Shown: piece by piece, positions 23,443-32,388 of the stretch
Layout of the letters: each line of letters begins with the position of its first letter
Numbering within the stretch: the first letter of the stretch is position 1
Assembly (NCBI RefSeq): GCF_011065895.1
Contig: NZ_JAALCR010000001.1
Span: forward strand, 1-64,000
Origin: Paludisphaera rhizosphaerae
Lineage (GTDB): Bacteria; Planctomycetota; Planctomycetia; Isosphaerales; Isosphaeraceae
DNA: 64,000 nt
Reading direction: 5' to 3'
The notes under the pieces: generated by a model
Databases searched by the model: none
Seen by the model: the letters and a program-made list of their open reading frames with translations, nothing else
What the model was told of the DNA's origin: nothing
Position numbers and translations under genes: made by a program

Positions 23443-25274
23443 GCCGCCTCGTCCGGCTGATGGTCGTCGGTTGCTTCGCCATCACGGCGACCTCCGAGGC
23501 TCAATCCGTCGACCGCGTCGGCCCGCCTTCCTGGTGGGCCGACGCCTCGACTCAGAGGATAACGCTCCTCGTCGAGGGCTCCGGCCTGCTCGACGCGACC
23601 GTTCGGGTCTCGGAAGGCCCGCTCCGCATCCAGCGGGTCGAGGCGATCGCCGGCGGCCGGGCGCTCTTCGTTGACGTCGAGATTCCCGCCGGCGCCACTC
23701 CCGGTCGGTGCGTCCTGGAGGTTGGGCCGTCGCGGATCCCCTGGGAGATCGTCCCCCGGCCTGCTCGAAAGCCCCAGCCTTTCGGGTCTGACGACGTCCT
23801 CTACCTCGTCATGCCCGACCGTTTCGCCGACGGCGATCCTGCCAACAACGACCCTCCCGGCGGCGATCGGATGTATGACCGGAAGGACTCCCACGCCTAC
23901 CACGGGGGCGATTTCGCCGGTATCCGCAAACGCCTTCCCTACCTCGCCGACCTCGGCGTGACGGCCCTCTGGCTCACGCCGATCTACCGGACGGCCGACA
24001 CCTGGACCGAATCGAACGTCGACGGCCGACCCCGGAAGATGGCCGACTTCCACGGCTATGCCCCGGTGGACTTCTATGGGATCAACCCGCGATTCGGGAC
24101 CTTCTATGAGTACAGGTCGCTCGTCGACGAGGCCCACGCCCTGGGGATTAAGGTGATCCAGGACCAACTCCTGGGCTTCACCGGCCCGAAGCACCCCTGG
24201 CGGAACCGCCCTCCGACCGACGCCTGGCTGCACGGCCCGATCGACCACCCGCCGCAGTGCACGTTCAAGACCGAGACCCTGGCCGATCCGCATTCCCGGG
24301 AAGTCGACCGCCGAGGCGTGACCGACGGCTGGTACTATGGCGTCCTGCCCGACCTCGACATGCGCGACGAGCGGGTGATCCGCTACGCCGTCCAGCAATC
24401 GCTCTGGTGGACGACCCTGTTCGAGGCCGATGGCGTCCGGTTGGACACCTTCCCCATGGTCGACCGCACCTTCTGGCGGACCTGGCACGGTCGGCTTCAG
24501 GAGGTCCATCCGGGGATGCTCGTGGTGGGCGAGGCCATGTGCTGGGACGCCCCCCTGCTGAGCTTCTTCCAGGGAGGACGGGTCGGCTGGGACAGCGTAG
24601 ATCCGGGGGTTCAGTCTGTCTTCGACTTCCCGATGTGGGGGTCTTCGCAGGGCGTGTTCAAGGGGAAAGACCCCGTGTCGGCCCTCGCGAAAGGGCTGGC
24701 GAACGACCATCTGTATCCCCGGTCCGACCTGCTGGTCACGATGCTCGACAACCACGACCTGCCTCGCCTGGCGAGCGTCCCCGGCGTCTCCCCCGCGCGG
24801 CTCCGGCTGGCGGCGGCCTTCCTGCTGACCTCGCGAGGCATTCCCCAGTTGACCTGGGGCGACGAGATCGGCCTCCCCGGCGGTCTCGACGACCGCCGCG
24901 ACTTTCCGGGGGGCTTCCCCAGCGACCCCCGCGACGCCTTCACTCAGGCCGGTCGAACGCCCGATGAGGACCGCCTGTTCCAGACCTTCCGGGCCCTCCT
25001 CCACCTTCGTAAGACCGAGCCCGCCCTGCGCCGGGGGCGGCAGACGACGCTGGTCGCATCGGACGACGCTTACGTCTACAGCCGCGAATGCGAAGGCTCG
25101 ACGGTCGTCGTCGCCATCAACCGGGGCGAGAAGCCCGCCGTCCTCAAACTGCCGGACTCGTTCAAGGGCTCGGGTGCTGTGCTGTACGGCGAAGCTCGTT
25201 GGACGCCCCAGCCTGACGGGGCCGAGTTGGAAGTCCCCGCCGAGACGGCGGCCATTCTTGGCTACGCCCGCTGA
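23439..25274 (+). CDS. Secreted GH13 alpha-amylase/cyclomaltodextrinase-like hydrolase
   Basis: Hydrolyses alpha-1,4-glucans. The 611-residue protein has a weak signal peptide, an N-terminal Ig-like domain (about 25-105, common in cyclodextrin- and maltooligosaccharide-active members), and the GH13 barrel. The nucleophile is Asp336 (DGVRLDTF), the acid/base is Glu365 (VVGEAM), and the transition-state Asp lies in MLDNHDLPR (about 433). Region I is present as DFHGYAPVDFYGINPRFG. A small C-terminal beta domain ends the protein. The start is TTG, overlapping the upstream stop. Confidence 0.9.
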   Translation: MSRLVRLMVVGCFAITATSEAQSVDRVGPPSWWADASTQRITLLVEGSGLLDATVRVSEGPLRIQRVEAIAGGRALFVDVEIPAGATPGRCVLEVGPSRIPWEIVPRPARKPQPFGSDDVLYLVMPDRFADGDPANNDPPGGDRMYDRKDSHAYHGGDFAGIRKRLPYLADLGVTALWLTPIYRTADTWTESNVDGRPRKMADFHGYAPVDFYGINPRFGTFYEYRSLVDEAHALGIKVIQDQLLGFTGPKHPWRNRPPTDAWLHGPIDHPPQCTFKTETLADPHSREVDRRGVTDGWYYGVLPDLDMRDERVIRYAVQQSLWWTTLFEADGVRLDTFPMVDRTFWRTWHGRLQEVHPGMLVVGEAMCWDAPLLSFFQGGRVGWDSVDPGVQSVFDFPMWGSSQGVFKGKDPVSALAKGLANDHLYPRSDLLVTMLDNHDLPRLASVPGVSPARLRLAAAFLLTSRGIPQLTWGDEIGLPGGLDDRRDFPGGFPSDPRDAFTQAGRTPDEDRLFQTFRALLHLRKTEPALRRGRQTTLVASDDAYVYSRECEGSTVVVAINRGEKPAVLKLPDSFKGSGAVLYGEARWTPQPDGAELEVPAETAAILGYAR

Positions 25275-25919
25275 TCAGTCGTAGAGGATCTCGGCGAGTT
25301 CGAGAGTGAAGTCGGGGAGGACGTCCTCGCCGGAGAGAGCCTTGGGCTTCTCCAGCCGCTCGGGGGGGCGGCCGGGGCGGTGGATCTCGACCGTCTGGGT
25401 GGTCGGGTCGATCAGCCAGCCGAGTCGGACGCCCTGGTCGATGTACTCGGCCATCTTGGCCTGGAGATCGGGGAGGCCGTCGCTGGGGGAGCGGATCTCG
25501 GCGACGAAGTCGGGGGCGATGTGCGAGAACCGCTTCCGCTCGCGCGGATCGAGGGCCTCCCATCGTTCGCGACGGATCCACGAGGCGTCCGGCGAGCGGA
25601 CGGCGGCGTTTGGGAAGGTGAATCCCGACGAAGGGCTGAAGACCTTGCCCAGCCCTTTCCCCTTGTTCCAGGCCGTCAACGGGAAGCTGAGTTCGTTCTC
25701 TCGCCCGCCGCTGTCGGGAGAAGCCGGCGCCATCACGATCAGACCTCCATCGGCCGCCTGTTCCAGTCGCAAGTCTCGGTTCGAAGCGCAGAGGCCGGCG
25801 AAGTCGTTGGAGTCGACGATGAGGCGGACCCCCCTTGGGATCGTCAGGCTCACCGCGGTGCTCCCATCGTTAGTCCTTGCCTTCGCGATCGTCGGTCGAT
25901 CGAGCGTGGACGTGTTCAT
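25275..25919 (-). CDS. Uma2-family protein, tandem copy A
   Basis: A 214-residue member of the DUF820/Uma2 nuclease-fold family: LRLEQAADGGLIVMAPAS, PDASWIRRERWEAL, the core PDFVAEIRSPSDGLPDLQAKM and the C-terminal strand RLGWLIDPTTQTVEIHRPG. The last 318 bases are almost identical to the neighbouring copy B (25933-26250), while the N-terminal third has diverged, which suggests duplication with later gene conversion. It converges with the amylase gene with no intergenic space. Confidence 0.82.
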   Translation of the reverse strand: MNTSTLDRPTIAKARTNDGSTAVSLTIPRGVRLIVDSNDFAGLCASNRDLRLEQAADGGLIVMAPASPDSGGRENELSFPLTAWNKGKGLGKVFSPSSGFTFPNAAVRSPDASWIRRERWEALDPRERKRFSHIAPDFVAEIRSPSDGLPDLQAKMAEYIDQGVRLGWLIDPTTQTVEIHRPGRPPERLEKPKALSGEDVLPDFTLELAEILYD

Positions 25920-25932
25920 GGTGCGTCCCCAG

Positions 25933-26574
25933 TCAGTCGTAGAGGATCTCGGCGAGTTCGAGAGTGAAGTCGGGGAGGACGTCCTCGCCGGAGAGAGCGT
26001 TGGGCTTCTCGAGCCGCTCGGGCGGGCGGCCGGGGCGGTGGATCTCGACGGTCTGGGTGGTCGGGTCGATCAGCCAGCCGAGGCGCACGCCCTGGTCGAT
26101 GTACTCGGCCATCTTGGCCTGGAGATCGGGGAGGCCGTCGCTGGGGGAGCGGATCTCGGCGACGAAGTCGGGGGCGATGTGCGAGAACCGCTTCCGCTCG
26201 CGCGGATCGAGGGCCTCCCATCGTTCGCGACGGATCCACGAGGCGTCCGGGGCGCGGATCGCACCGTTCGGGAAGGTGAACCCTGATGACGGACTGAAGA
26301 CCTTGCCGAGTTGCTTGGCCCTATTCCAGATTCCGAGCTGGATGAGGAGTTCTGCTTCCTGCCCTCCGCTGTCTGAAGAAACGGGAGCCATCACGGTCAG
26401 TCCTCCGTCGGCCGCCAGTTCCAATCGCAGGCCTCGATTCAATGCGCAGAGCCCGGCGAAGTCCTCGGCGTCGATCCTGAGGCGAACATCGGGCGGCACA
26501 ATGAGCGACCAGTGCTGCGTGCCGGGAGGCGTCGCGACGTCGGGCTGAGGGGCTTCGAGGGTCGTAGGCTGCAT
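25933..26574 (-). CDS. Uma2-family protein, tandem copy B
   Basis: A 213-residue paralogue of the adjacent Uma2 gene, 13 bases upstream of it on the same strand. The same core motifs are present (PDASWIRRERWEAL, PDFVAEIRSPSDGL). The ATG at 26574 (MQPTTLEAP) replaces a longer Pro/Lys-rich in-frame extension starting at 26664, because it aligns with the start of copy A. Confidence 0.8.
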   Translation of the reverse strand: MQPTTLEAPQPDVATPPGTQHWSLIVPPDVRLRIDAEDFAGLCALNRGLRLELAADGGLTVMAPVSSDSGGQEAELLIQLGIWNRAKQLGKVFSPSSGFTFPNGAIRAPDASWIRRERWEALDPRERKRFSHIAPDFVAEIRSPSDGLPDLQAKMAEYIDQGVRLGWLIDPTTQTVEIHRPGRPPERLEKPNALSGEDVLPDFTLELAEILYD

Positions 26575-26617
26575 GGCGGGCCTCTTCGGAGTGGCCGGGT
26601 CGTGCGGTCGTCTGGAT

Positions 26618-27580
26618 TCAGGGGGCGTCTTTCCAGGAGAGGGTTTGTTTGACCCCCTCTTCAAGTGTCGTCGCGGGCTTGGCGTATCCAGCGCCTCGGA
26701 GTTTGCTCATGTCGGCCTGGGTGTAGTTCTGATACTGGCGGCCGAGCTCTGGCGGCATGTCGATGAATTGTATCCGAGGCTCCCGTCCCAGAGCTGTGAA
26801 AACGGCCGTGGCGAGGTCCTGGAACGTCCGCGACGTCCCCGTCCCGCTGTTGAAGATCCCGGAGACGCGAGGATTGGCCCAGAGCCAGAGCATGTGGTCG
26901 ATGCAATCCTCGACGAACACGAAATCCCTGCGCTGGCCGCCGTCGGGGAAGGCCGGGTCGTTCGATCGGAAGAGGCGGACCTCGCCCGTCTCCAGGATCT
27001 GTCTGCGAGCGTGCCAGACGACGCTCGCCATCTTCCCCTTGTGGATCTCCCTCGGCCCGTACACGTTGAAGAACTTGAGCCCGGCCCAGGCCGGCGGCTG
27101 GGGGCGGCCCTCGGCGATCTCATTCAGGGCCCAGACGTCGAAGTCGTTCTTGCTCTTGCCGTAGAGGTTGAGCGGTTCGAGGTCCGTCGGCGGGGTGCGG
27201 TCGCTGAAGCCCTTCGATCCGTCGCCGTAAGTCGCGGCGCTGGAGGCGTAGTAGAACGGTTTCTCCTCCGACGCGCACCAGTTCCAGAGGGCCTGCGTGT
27301 AACCGATGTTGTTTTCCAGGAGGAACGACCAGTCGGTCTCCGTCGTCGAGCTGCAGGCGCCCAGGTGGAAGACGGCCTCGATCCCGACGCCGGCCCCCTT
27401 CTCCAGGTCGTGGCGGAACTGCTCCATCGGGACGAAGCGGAACCTCCCCAGCCCCGTCCAGTTGACGGCGGTCGCGGCCGTCAGCGGGTGGTCGACGAGC
27501 AGCACCTCTCGGCCGGCCGCCGAGAGTCGATGGGCCAGGTTCGAGCCGATGAATCCAGCGGCCCCTGTGATCGCGATCAT
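26618..27580 (-). CDS. hldD: ADP-L-glycero-D-manno-heptose 6-epimerase
   Basis: Short-chain dehydrogenase-fold epimerase of the LPS-core heptose pathway. The 320-residue protein has the Rossmann motif ITGAAGFIGSN (GxxGxxG, residues 6-12), the family-specific LGACSSTTETD, the SSAATYGDG substrate segment, and the YxxxK pair in LNLYGKSK. FFNVYGPREIHKGKMAS is also typical of HldD. The ATG at 27580 is fixed by the Rossmann strand. It lies 43 bases upstream of the Uma2 copy B. Other hld genes are not in the window. Confidence 0.92.
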   Translation of the reverse strand: MIAITGAAGFIGSNLAHRLSAAGREVLLVDHPLTAATAVNWTGLGRFRFVPMEQFRHDLEKGAGVGIEAVFHLGACSSTTETDWSFLLENNIGYTQALWNWCASEEKPFYYASSAATYGDGSKGFSDRTPPTDLEPLNLYGKSKNDFDVWALNEIAEGRPQPPAWAGLKFFNVYGPREIHKGKMASVVWHARRQILETGEVRLFRSNDPAFPDGGQRRDFVFVEDCIDHMLWLWANPRVSGIFNSGTGTSRTFQDLATAVFTALGREPRIQFIDMPPELGRQYQNYTQADMSKLRGAGYAKPATTLEEGVKQTLSWKDAP

Positions 27581-27985
27581 CCGTGCCTCTCCCCCATGCG
27601 GTCCAGCCTGCGCAACCTGAACTCAAAACGGTCGCCCACCTTACTCGCCCCAGCCCATCCTCACCAGCCGACTCCCTCGCGGGCCCCGTCGACCATCAAT
27701 CCGCCTCGTCGGCGGGGCCGATGCGAGATGGGTTCGTTCGCGCTGAGGAGAATCGGTTTTCATGAATGTAAAGCTTGTTGTCAAAGGGTGTTATGCGAAG
27801 ATTTCTGCGTCGAAAATTGGCTTCGGTCGACCATTTTTGCGATTCATTACTCGCAGACCCCCGCCGGGGCGTGCGGCATTTCCCCAAGGGCTTCGACGCC
27901 TGATCGCCGTTGCCGGAAGCCGCCGACTCCCAGGTAGTATCGTACGACCAAATCGTCGAATTGATGCGTCATCGCAAGGCCTTCG
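27581..27985. other. Non-coding gap before the tRNA gene
   Basis: About 400 bases without a supported gene. It contains an A+T-rich patch at about 27760-27850 (tgaatgtaaagcttgttgtc, gaagatttctgcg, ccatttttgcgattcatt) that is unusual for this high-G+C region. I saw no coding pattern in it. Confidence 0.5.
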
Positions 27986-28014
27986 TTGACGGATCGGGGT
28001 CGCTCTGTTAGCTT
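27986..28014 (+). promoter_or_regulatory. Promoter of tRNA-Ser
   Basis: TTGACG (27986-27991), a 17-base spacer and TAGCTT (28009-28014). Predicted transcription starts near 28021, about 40 bases before the mature tRNA 5' end. This half of the gene is host DNA, so the promoter is retained after phage integration. Confidence 0.5.
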
Positions 28015-28062
28015 GGATCTCCGCACCGACTTCCCCATCGACCGGGAGGTTGAGATCGTTGA

Positions 28063-28151
28063 GGAGAGGTGGCTGAGTGGTCGATAGCGACGGTTTGCTA
28101 AACCGTTAGACGGAGAAATCCGTCTCGGGGGTTCGAATCCCCCCCTCTCCG
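28063..28151 (+). tRNA. tRNA-Ser (anticodon GCU)
   Basis: An 89-base serine tRNA. The acceptor stem GGAGAGG pairs with CCTCTCC, followed by a G discriminator. The D arm is GGCTGAGTGGTCGATAGC, the anticodon stem-loop is CGGTTTGCTAAACCG (GCT anticodon), the long variable arm is ACGGAGAAATCCGT, and the T arm is GGGGGTTCGAATCCCCC. No CCA is encoded. The 3' half (from 28093) is the attachment repeat, so this part is supplied by the integrated phage while the tRNA stays functional. Confidence 0.97.
28093..28145 (+). repeat. attL core (53-bp direct repeat, left)
   Basis: Runs from gtttgctaaaccg in the tRNA anticodon loop to seven Cs of the T stem, and is identical to 59594-59646. After it, both copies continue with tctccgctcc, but the right copy has one extra C. 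Confidence 0.92.
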
Positions 28152-29110
28152 CTCCTACCGTTCCCGTAAGGACTTGCGGCGATTCCCGCCGAGGGCAAGG
28201 ACGCCCAGTGCATGAATGCACTTTGCCGGTTTCAGGCCGGTTGTCGGATTCAATCCGGTAAAGATCGCCGTCGATGCGTCCTGAGATTCTCTCGCGTCGC
28301 ATCGGCCCGAGTGCGTCCAGTGCCGGCCCACACGCCTCTGTGGTCGAGCCAAGAATTCTCTCGACGACTCACCTTGGATTGTACCCGGGTGAAATGTCGG
28401 ATTGCCGAGGTCGCTGAATCCGACGGGAGTAGGGAGGGGGCTCCATAGCAACCCGCCCATTCCCGTTCTGCGTCCTCGTACTCGTACTCCTATTATTGAT
28501 CTCATTGGTTGGATGGATTGGCTTCGGCTCCGACCATCCACCTTGGTCATCGTCTTGCCCTTCCACCCCCCTGCTCCCATCTCCCTCGTCGGCGAGCCGG
28601 CTCGACCATCCTCGAATATTAATCAACGCATGATCATTCCTATCATGCGAATTGCTCGACGTGGTCTGACCGTACGTCCTCCTGTTGTCTTCCGTCATGG
28701 TCGTTCCCTCCCCCAACGCCTGGCTCCGCCTTGGTGGTCAAAAGACGGGAGCAGGGGGGGGATCTTTGTGGGGGGCGGGCATGCCGAGTTCGTGGCCTGC
28801 TCTTCCTGGGCGTTCTATGTGTGCTCACTCTGAGTGGGGGGTGGCTGCCAATGAGGGCACGCATTGAGCTATGGGGGGACGGCCTTCGATCATCGTCGTC
28901 GACGTACATCGTCCAGGACTCCCACCCCCCTGCTCCCTCTTCCCTCCCCGCACGCCAGCTGGATGACGACCAGTCGGATCTTCCACCAACGAGCAAACCC
29001 CTCCCCCTACGCCCGGATCCGCCAAGGGAGTCCGAATGCAGGAGCAGGGGGGGGATTCCCTCGGGGGTGGTCGCCGAGGGTTTGTGGTCTTCATCTGGGC
29101 GGCCGGGTGG
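28152..29110. other. Left-end phage non-coding region with motif copies
   Basis: About 960 bases between attL and the last late gene. It contains the putative integrase arm site (28242-28260), a hairpin ccggtttcaggccgg, and four copies of the GGAGCAGG repeat: antisense at 28566-28578 and 28925-28937, sense at 28748-28762 and 29041-29054. Twice on the minus strand the repeat is followed 15 bases later by GACGATG (ATGs at about 28548 and 28909). A short minus-strand frame 28369-28698 (MTEDNRRTYGQTTSSNSHD start, GGGGGAGGG site) is conceivable, but its composition does not look clearly coding. Confidence 0.5.
28242..28260 (+). repeat. 19-bp arm-type repeat, left end
   Basis: tgtcggattcaatccggta occurs here, 97 bases inside attL, and again at 59469-59487 between integrase and attR. 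Its palindromic core ccggattgaatccg-like sequence and its presence at both ends fit an integrase or excisionase arm-binding site. Confidence 0.5.
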
Positions 29111-31390
29111 TCAGGCCAAGATGATGGCGGCGTAGGGGTCGGTCTTGATTACTCGACCTGAGGGGGCGGCCGCGGTCGTCAGGGCGGTCGAGGTCGTGGT
29201 CGTCGCCGGGGTGGGGGTCGCCGAATCCGCCACCGTGCAGGTCACCTCGTACTCGGTCGAGGGAGTGAGGGCCGGCAAGTGTAGGACGGCCGCGGTCTCT
29301 CCCGAGAGGGGTTCATCGTCGAGGGTCCACGAGTACGTCTTTGCCCCCGTGCCTCCAGTCGAGGTGGCCGTGATGGTCGCCGAGGTCGACGTGATCGCCG
29401 AACTGGCCAGGGACAGGGTGAGGGCGGCGGCCAGTGTGGTCAGGCCGATGGAGTCGGCCGCGGTCGCCGGCGGGCTGTCCGAGTCGGTCACCGTCACGGC
29501 GATCGTATAACCACTCAGGGGGGCCAACCCAGTCAGGTCCAGGACAGCCCCGGTCTCCCCTTCAACAGTGTCTCCGTCGAGGGTCCAAGCGTAGGTCAGC
29601 GTCCCGACTCCGCCGGTCGGGGTGGCCGTCACCGTGGCCGTCGACGACGTGATTGAGGACGACGCCAGCGAGACCGACAGCGGGTCCGCCCCCAAGCCGA
29701 GAATGGACTCGATCTCGGGTTGAGCGAGTTCGGCGATCGCCGTCCACCCCGCGTCGTTGGGATGGATCCCGTCCACGAAAAGCCCAGAGTCGGCCGCAAG
29801 CTCCGAGATGTCCAGGAGGTGGACGCCGGCCTCCTCCCCACCGGCGTCGGCAATGGCACCGGCCAGGGCCGTGTTGTAGTCGCCCACGACGTCGGACCCC
29901 ACGCGGGCGATGTTCAGGAGCAGGATGGGGACGCCCGGGAAGGTCGCCTGGCTCTGCTCGATGATGTCGGCGATGTAGTCGGCGTAAGCGGAAGGGGTGA
30001 CCGTCGACCCACCCGGGTAGTTCGACTCGCCGTCCTGGGAGACGTCGTTCATGCCCACGTAGGCCGCGATCAGGTCGGGCTTGCCCATCGTGGCGGAGCC
30101 GTAGGCCGTGCAGTAGCCGTTGAACACGGTCAGGATCTGGTCCGAGCGATAGCCGGGGACAGCGATGTTGGCGGCGTTCGCCGGAAGGGCGTTTTCAACC
30201 TTGTAGGCCCAGCCCTTCGTGGAGTCGGGATAGGTCGAGCCCGCGAAGATCGCCTGGGTGATGCTGTCGCCGACGAACAGGATCTTCGACCTGAACGTCG
30301 ATGGGGCCGTAGCCTGACCCGCTTCGGCCGTGCGGAACGCGTAGACCTTGGGGGGCGAGGCTACCGGCGTTCGGAATTCGAGCGTGTGCGTTCCCGTCAA
30401 CCCGCTTGCGAGGGTCACCCAGCCCACGGTCCCTCCGGTCGGGAGGGTCTGAACGGAGCCGTCCGTCGAGCCGTCTCGCACCAGGTACTGGGCCCCGTTC
30501 TTCAGTACCAGGGCTTGCCAGGTCGGAGACGTCAGCACGGATCGACACGCCAGCTCACGGACGGATTCGCCGTTGATCGCACCAACGAAGTCACCTAGGG
30601 GTGGCTCGCACTTGCTGGCGTCCCTCGGCGAGTAGCGGCCCCCGACCTCAGCGGCCAGCGTGGGGGTGGTCGCACCGGGGGCACTTCGAACACGAAGGAA
30701 GGCACTCGATGAGTCGCCGTTGAACCCCCAGGCGGCCCCGGTGGTCTCATTCCTGATCGTGAGGGGGTGAGTCCCGGCGACCAGGTTGGAGGCGATCGGC
30801 AGGAACGTGTAGCCGGTGGGTGTCAGGGCGGACTCGGAACCGTCGATGGAGACGTAGAGAGGGTTCGTCGGACTGCTGAAGTTCTGGACCCACAGCCAGA
30901 CGTCTCCCGACCCGACCAGGGCCCCGCAGATCTCACCGCTCAGGGCGTTCCAACTGCCCGTCGACTGCCAGTCCCAGACGCCGAACGTGGTCAGGGGTGA
31001 GGAGACGCCTCCGGCGGGGAGGTAGGTCAACGACCAGAAACCCGGAGCGGATCCACTGACGGTGATACACGGCTCGTCCAGGGCTCCTGACCAGTCGTAG
31101 GAGATCACGGCGACGTGGGGGCCGTCCGTCAGGCCCGAGGCGAGAGTTACGGTCGTGTACTCGCCCAGCATCTCAATCGGGATGTCGACGGGCTCGCCTC
31201 CGTCGATGGCCACCGTGATGATGGGGTCGGTGTTCGCCGGGTTGCCGCTCGGCGAGAACACGTAGGGTCGGATCGCCAGGTCGGTCCCGTTGAACTTGAT
31301 CTCTCCGCCGCCCCCGCTGTTGAAGTCGGAGCCGCTGCGGAAGATGAACTTGGAGGCGTCGCTGGGGCTGGTGATCGTTGCGGTGGGCAC
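29111..31390 (-). CDS. Tail-tip/fibre protein with SGNH (GDSL) esterase domain
   Basis: A 759-residue last gene of the late block. Residues 1-340 are beta-rich with repeats resembling carbohydrate-binding modules. Residues about 368-565 form an SGNH hydrolase: GDSIT with Ser376, a conserved block GMND (Asn448), and DGIHPND with Asp540/His543. Two Ig-like repeats follow (about 568-655 and 658-745, each with YxWTLD). Phage tail esterases of this kind de-acylate surface glycans at adsorption. The start is GTG. The protein is probably the receptor-binding or glycan-cleaving tip. Confidence 0.8.
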   Translation of the reverse strand: MPTATITSPSDASKFIFRSGSDFNSGGGGEIKFNGTDLAIRPYVFSPSGNPANTDPIITVAIDGGEPVDIPIEMLGEYTTVTLASGLTDGPHVAVISYDWSGALDEPCITVSGSAPGFWSLTYLPAGGVSSPLTTFGVWDWQSTGSWNALSGEICGALVGSGDVWLWVQNFSSPTNPLYVSIDGSESALTPTGYTFLPIASNLVAGTHPLTIRNETTGAAWGFNGDSSSAFLRVRSAPGATTPTLAAEVGGRYSPRDASKCEPPLGDFVGAINGESVRELACRSVLTSPTWQALVLKNGAQYLVRDGSTDGSVQTLPTGGTVGWVTLASGLTGTHTLEFRTPVASPPKVYAFRTAEAGQATAPSTFRSKILFVGDSITQAIFAGSTYPDSTKGWAYKVENALPANAANIAVPGYRSDQILTVFNGYCTAYGSATMGKPDLIAAYVGMNDVSQDGESNYPGGSTVTPSAYADYIADIIEQSQATFPGVPILLLNIARVGSDVVGDYNTALAGAIADAGGEEAGVHLLDISELAADSGLFVDGIHPNDAGWTAIAELAQPEIESILGLGADPLSVSLASSSITSSTATVTATPTGGVGTLTYAWTLDGDTVEGETGAVLDLTGLAPLSGYTIAVTVTDSDSPPATAADSIGLTTLAAALTLSLASSAITSTSATITATSTGGTGAKTYSWTLDDEPLSGETAAVLHLPALTPSTEYEVTCTVADSATPTPATTTTSTALTTAAAPSGRVIKTDPYAAIILA

Positions 31391-31393
31391 GGT

Positions 31394-31777
31394 CTATGTC
31401 CTCGGGGGATGACTCTGGAGTTCAGCCTGAAATACCCCCTCGGCGGGGGGGACGGGAGCAGGGGGGGAATTCAATCCTTCCTCCACGCAGGCCGTGCAGA
31501 TCTTCGGCGTGACCGACTGCCCGAGCCTCGAACATCGGCCATAGCGGCAAGAACAGGAATCCGGCCCGAAGTATCGGCACTGGCGGGCTTGGTCGAGTAA
31601 CTCAGCTTCACGGGCGAGTTCTTCGGGAACCTCCTGCGTCGCCTCTTCTCCCGGAGTCGGGATGGTCGTGTCGAAGGGCAGGTCGGCGAGTTCGCGATAT
31701 TGGGCCCTGGTGACCGGGTCGGGGTTGTCCTCGGACGCCAGCCAGGCCACGCGGGGGATGTCGCCGTAAGTCTTCAT
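31394..31777 (-). CDS. Phage protein with cysteine-rich centre
   Basis: A 127-residue protein of unknown role. Between about 75 and 110 it has closely spaced cysteines (CRYFGPDSCSCRYGRCS, ICTAC) that could bind zinc or iron-sulphur. The ATG at 31777 overlaps the upstream TGA (ATGA). Near its 3' end the coding frame contains an antisense copy of the dispersed repeat, read as PPAPVPP. It lies between two tail genes, so a tail-associated role is likely but unproved. Confidence 0.65.
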   Translation of the reverse strand: MKTYGDIPRVAWLASEDNPDPVTRAQYRELADLPFDTTIPTPGEEATQEVPEELAREAELLDQARQCRYFGPDSCSCRYGRCSRLGQSVTPKICTACVEEGLNSPPAPVPPAEGVFQAELQSHPPRT

Positions 31778-32388
31778 ACGGTGATCGCCCCCCGGTAGCC
31801 GAGCACATAAAACGCCCCGAACTGATAGTTGAAATTCAGGGTGATCGACAGGGGGGAGCAACTCGTGTCGTTAAAGTTGGGCCCGGTGCTTGCGGTCTGC
31901 GTGTACTGGTATCGGCTCGCCGAGCAGCCCGTGGAGGACCAGTCGTATTGAGGGACGAGTTGAGGGGCCCCGACCGAAGGCAAGTAGAGTTGCCCTGGTT
32001 CGAGGAGGACTTGCGTGCCGGTTCCCGAGAATTGAAGCCAGTAGGCGTTGCCCCTGAGAGAGCCGAACCCGTCGCAATAAACCAAGATCAAGAAGTTCGC
32101 GGCCGTCCCGCCCCCAACCCCTACGCAGCCCGATGGAGATCCGACCCCCGTAAGGATCCCGGGCCTGGAGGCACCGTTGACGGTCGCCGGGAAGGGGACG
32201 CTGTAGAAGCCGTACCAGCCGTTGTAGCCGCTGTTGTAGTGCCTATGGAGGGTGGTGGAGCCTGCCGTCACCGCACCGAAGGAGGCCCAAGAGTACGTCA
32301 GGTCCGAGTCGGGCGGGGTGCAGGCGTGGGTAACGGTCGAGCAAGTTGCGTGGCCGCAGCAACACCGCTTGTAGGAGAGGATCGACAT
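31774..32388 (-). CDS. Phage tail-region protein, unknown
   Basis: A 204-residue protein that starts with a cysteine cluster (KRCCCGHATC) and continues as a Gly/Ser/Tyr-rich beta protein, as seen in tail-tip or collar components. The ATG at 32388 overlaps the upstream TGA by one base (TGATG), and the stop overlaps the next start, so it is tightly coupled. No enzyme motif is visible. Confidence 0.65.
   Translation of the reverse strand: MSILSYKRCCCGHATCSTVTHACTPPDSDLTYSWASFGAVTAGSTTLHRHYNSGYNGWYGFYSVPFPATVNGASRPGILTGVGSPSGCVGVGGGTAANFLILVYCDGFGSLRGNAYWLQFSGTGTQVLLEPGQLYLPSVGAPQLVPQYDWSSTGCSASRYQYTQTASTGPNFNDTSCSPLSITLNFNYQFGAFYVLGYRGAITV

Noticed and set aside
28155-28580. Minus-strand frame at the phage left end
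   Set aside because: It runs through the arm site and hairpins and has no protein-like pattern.
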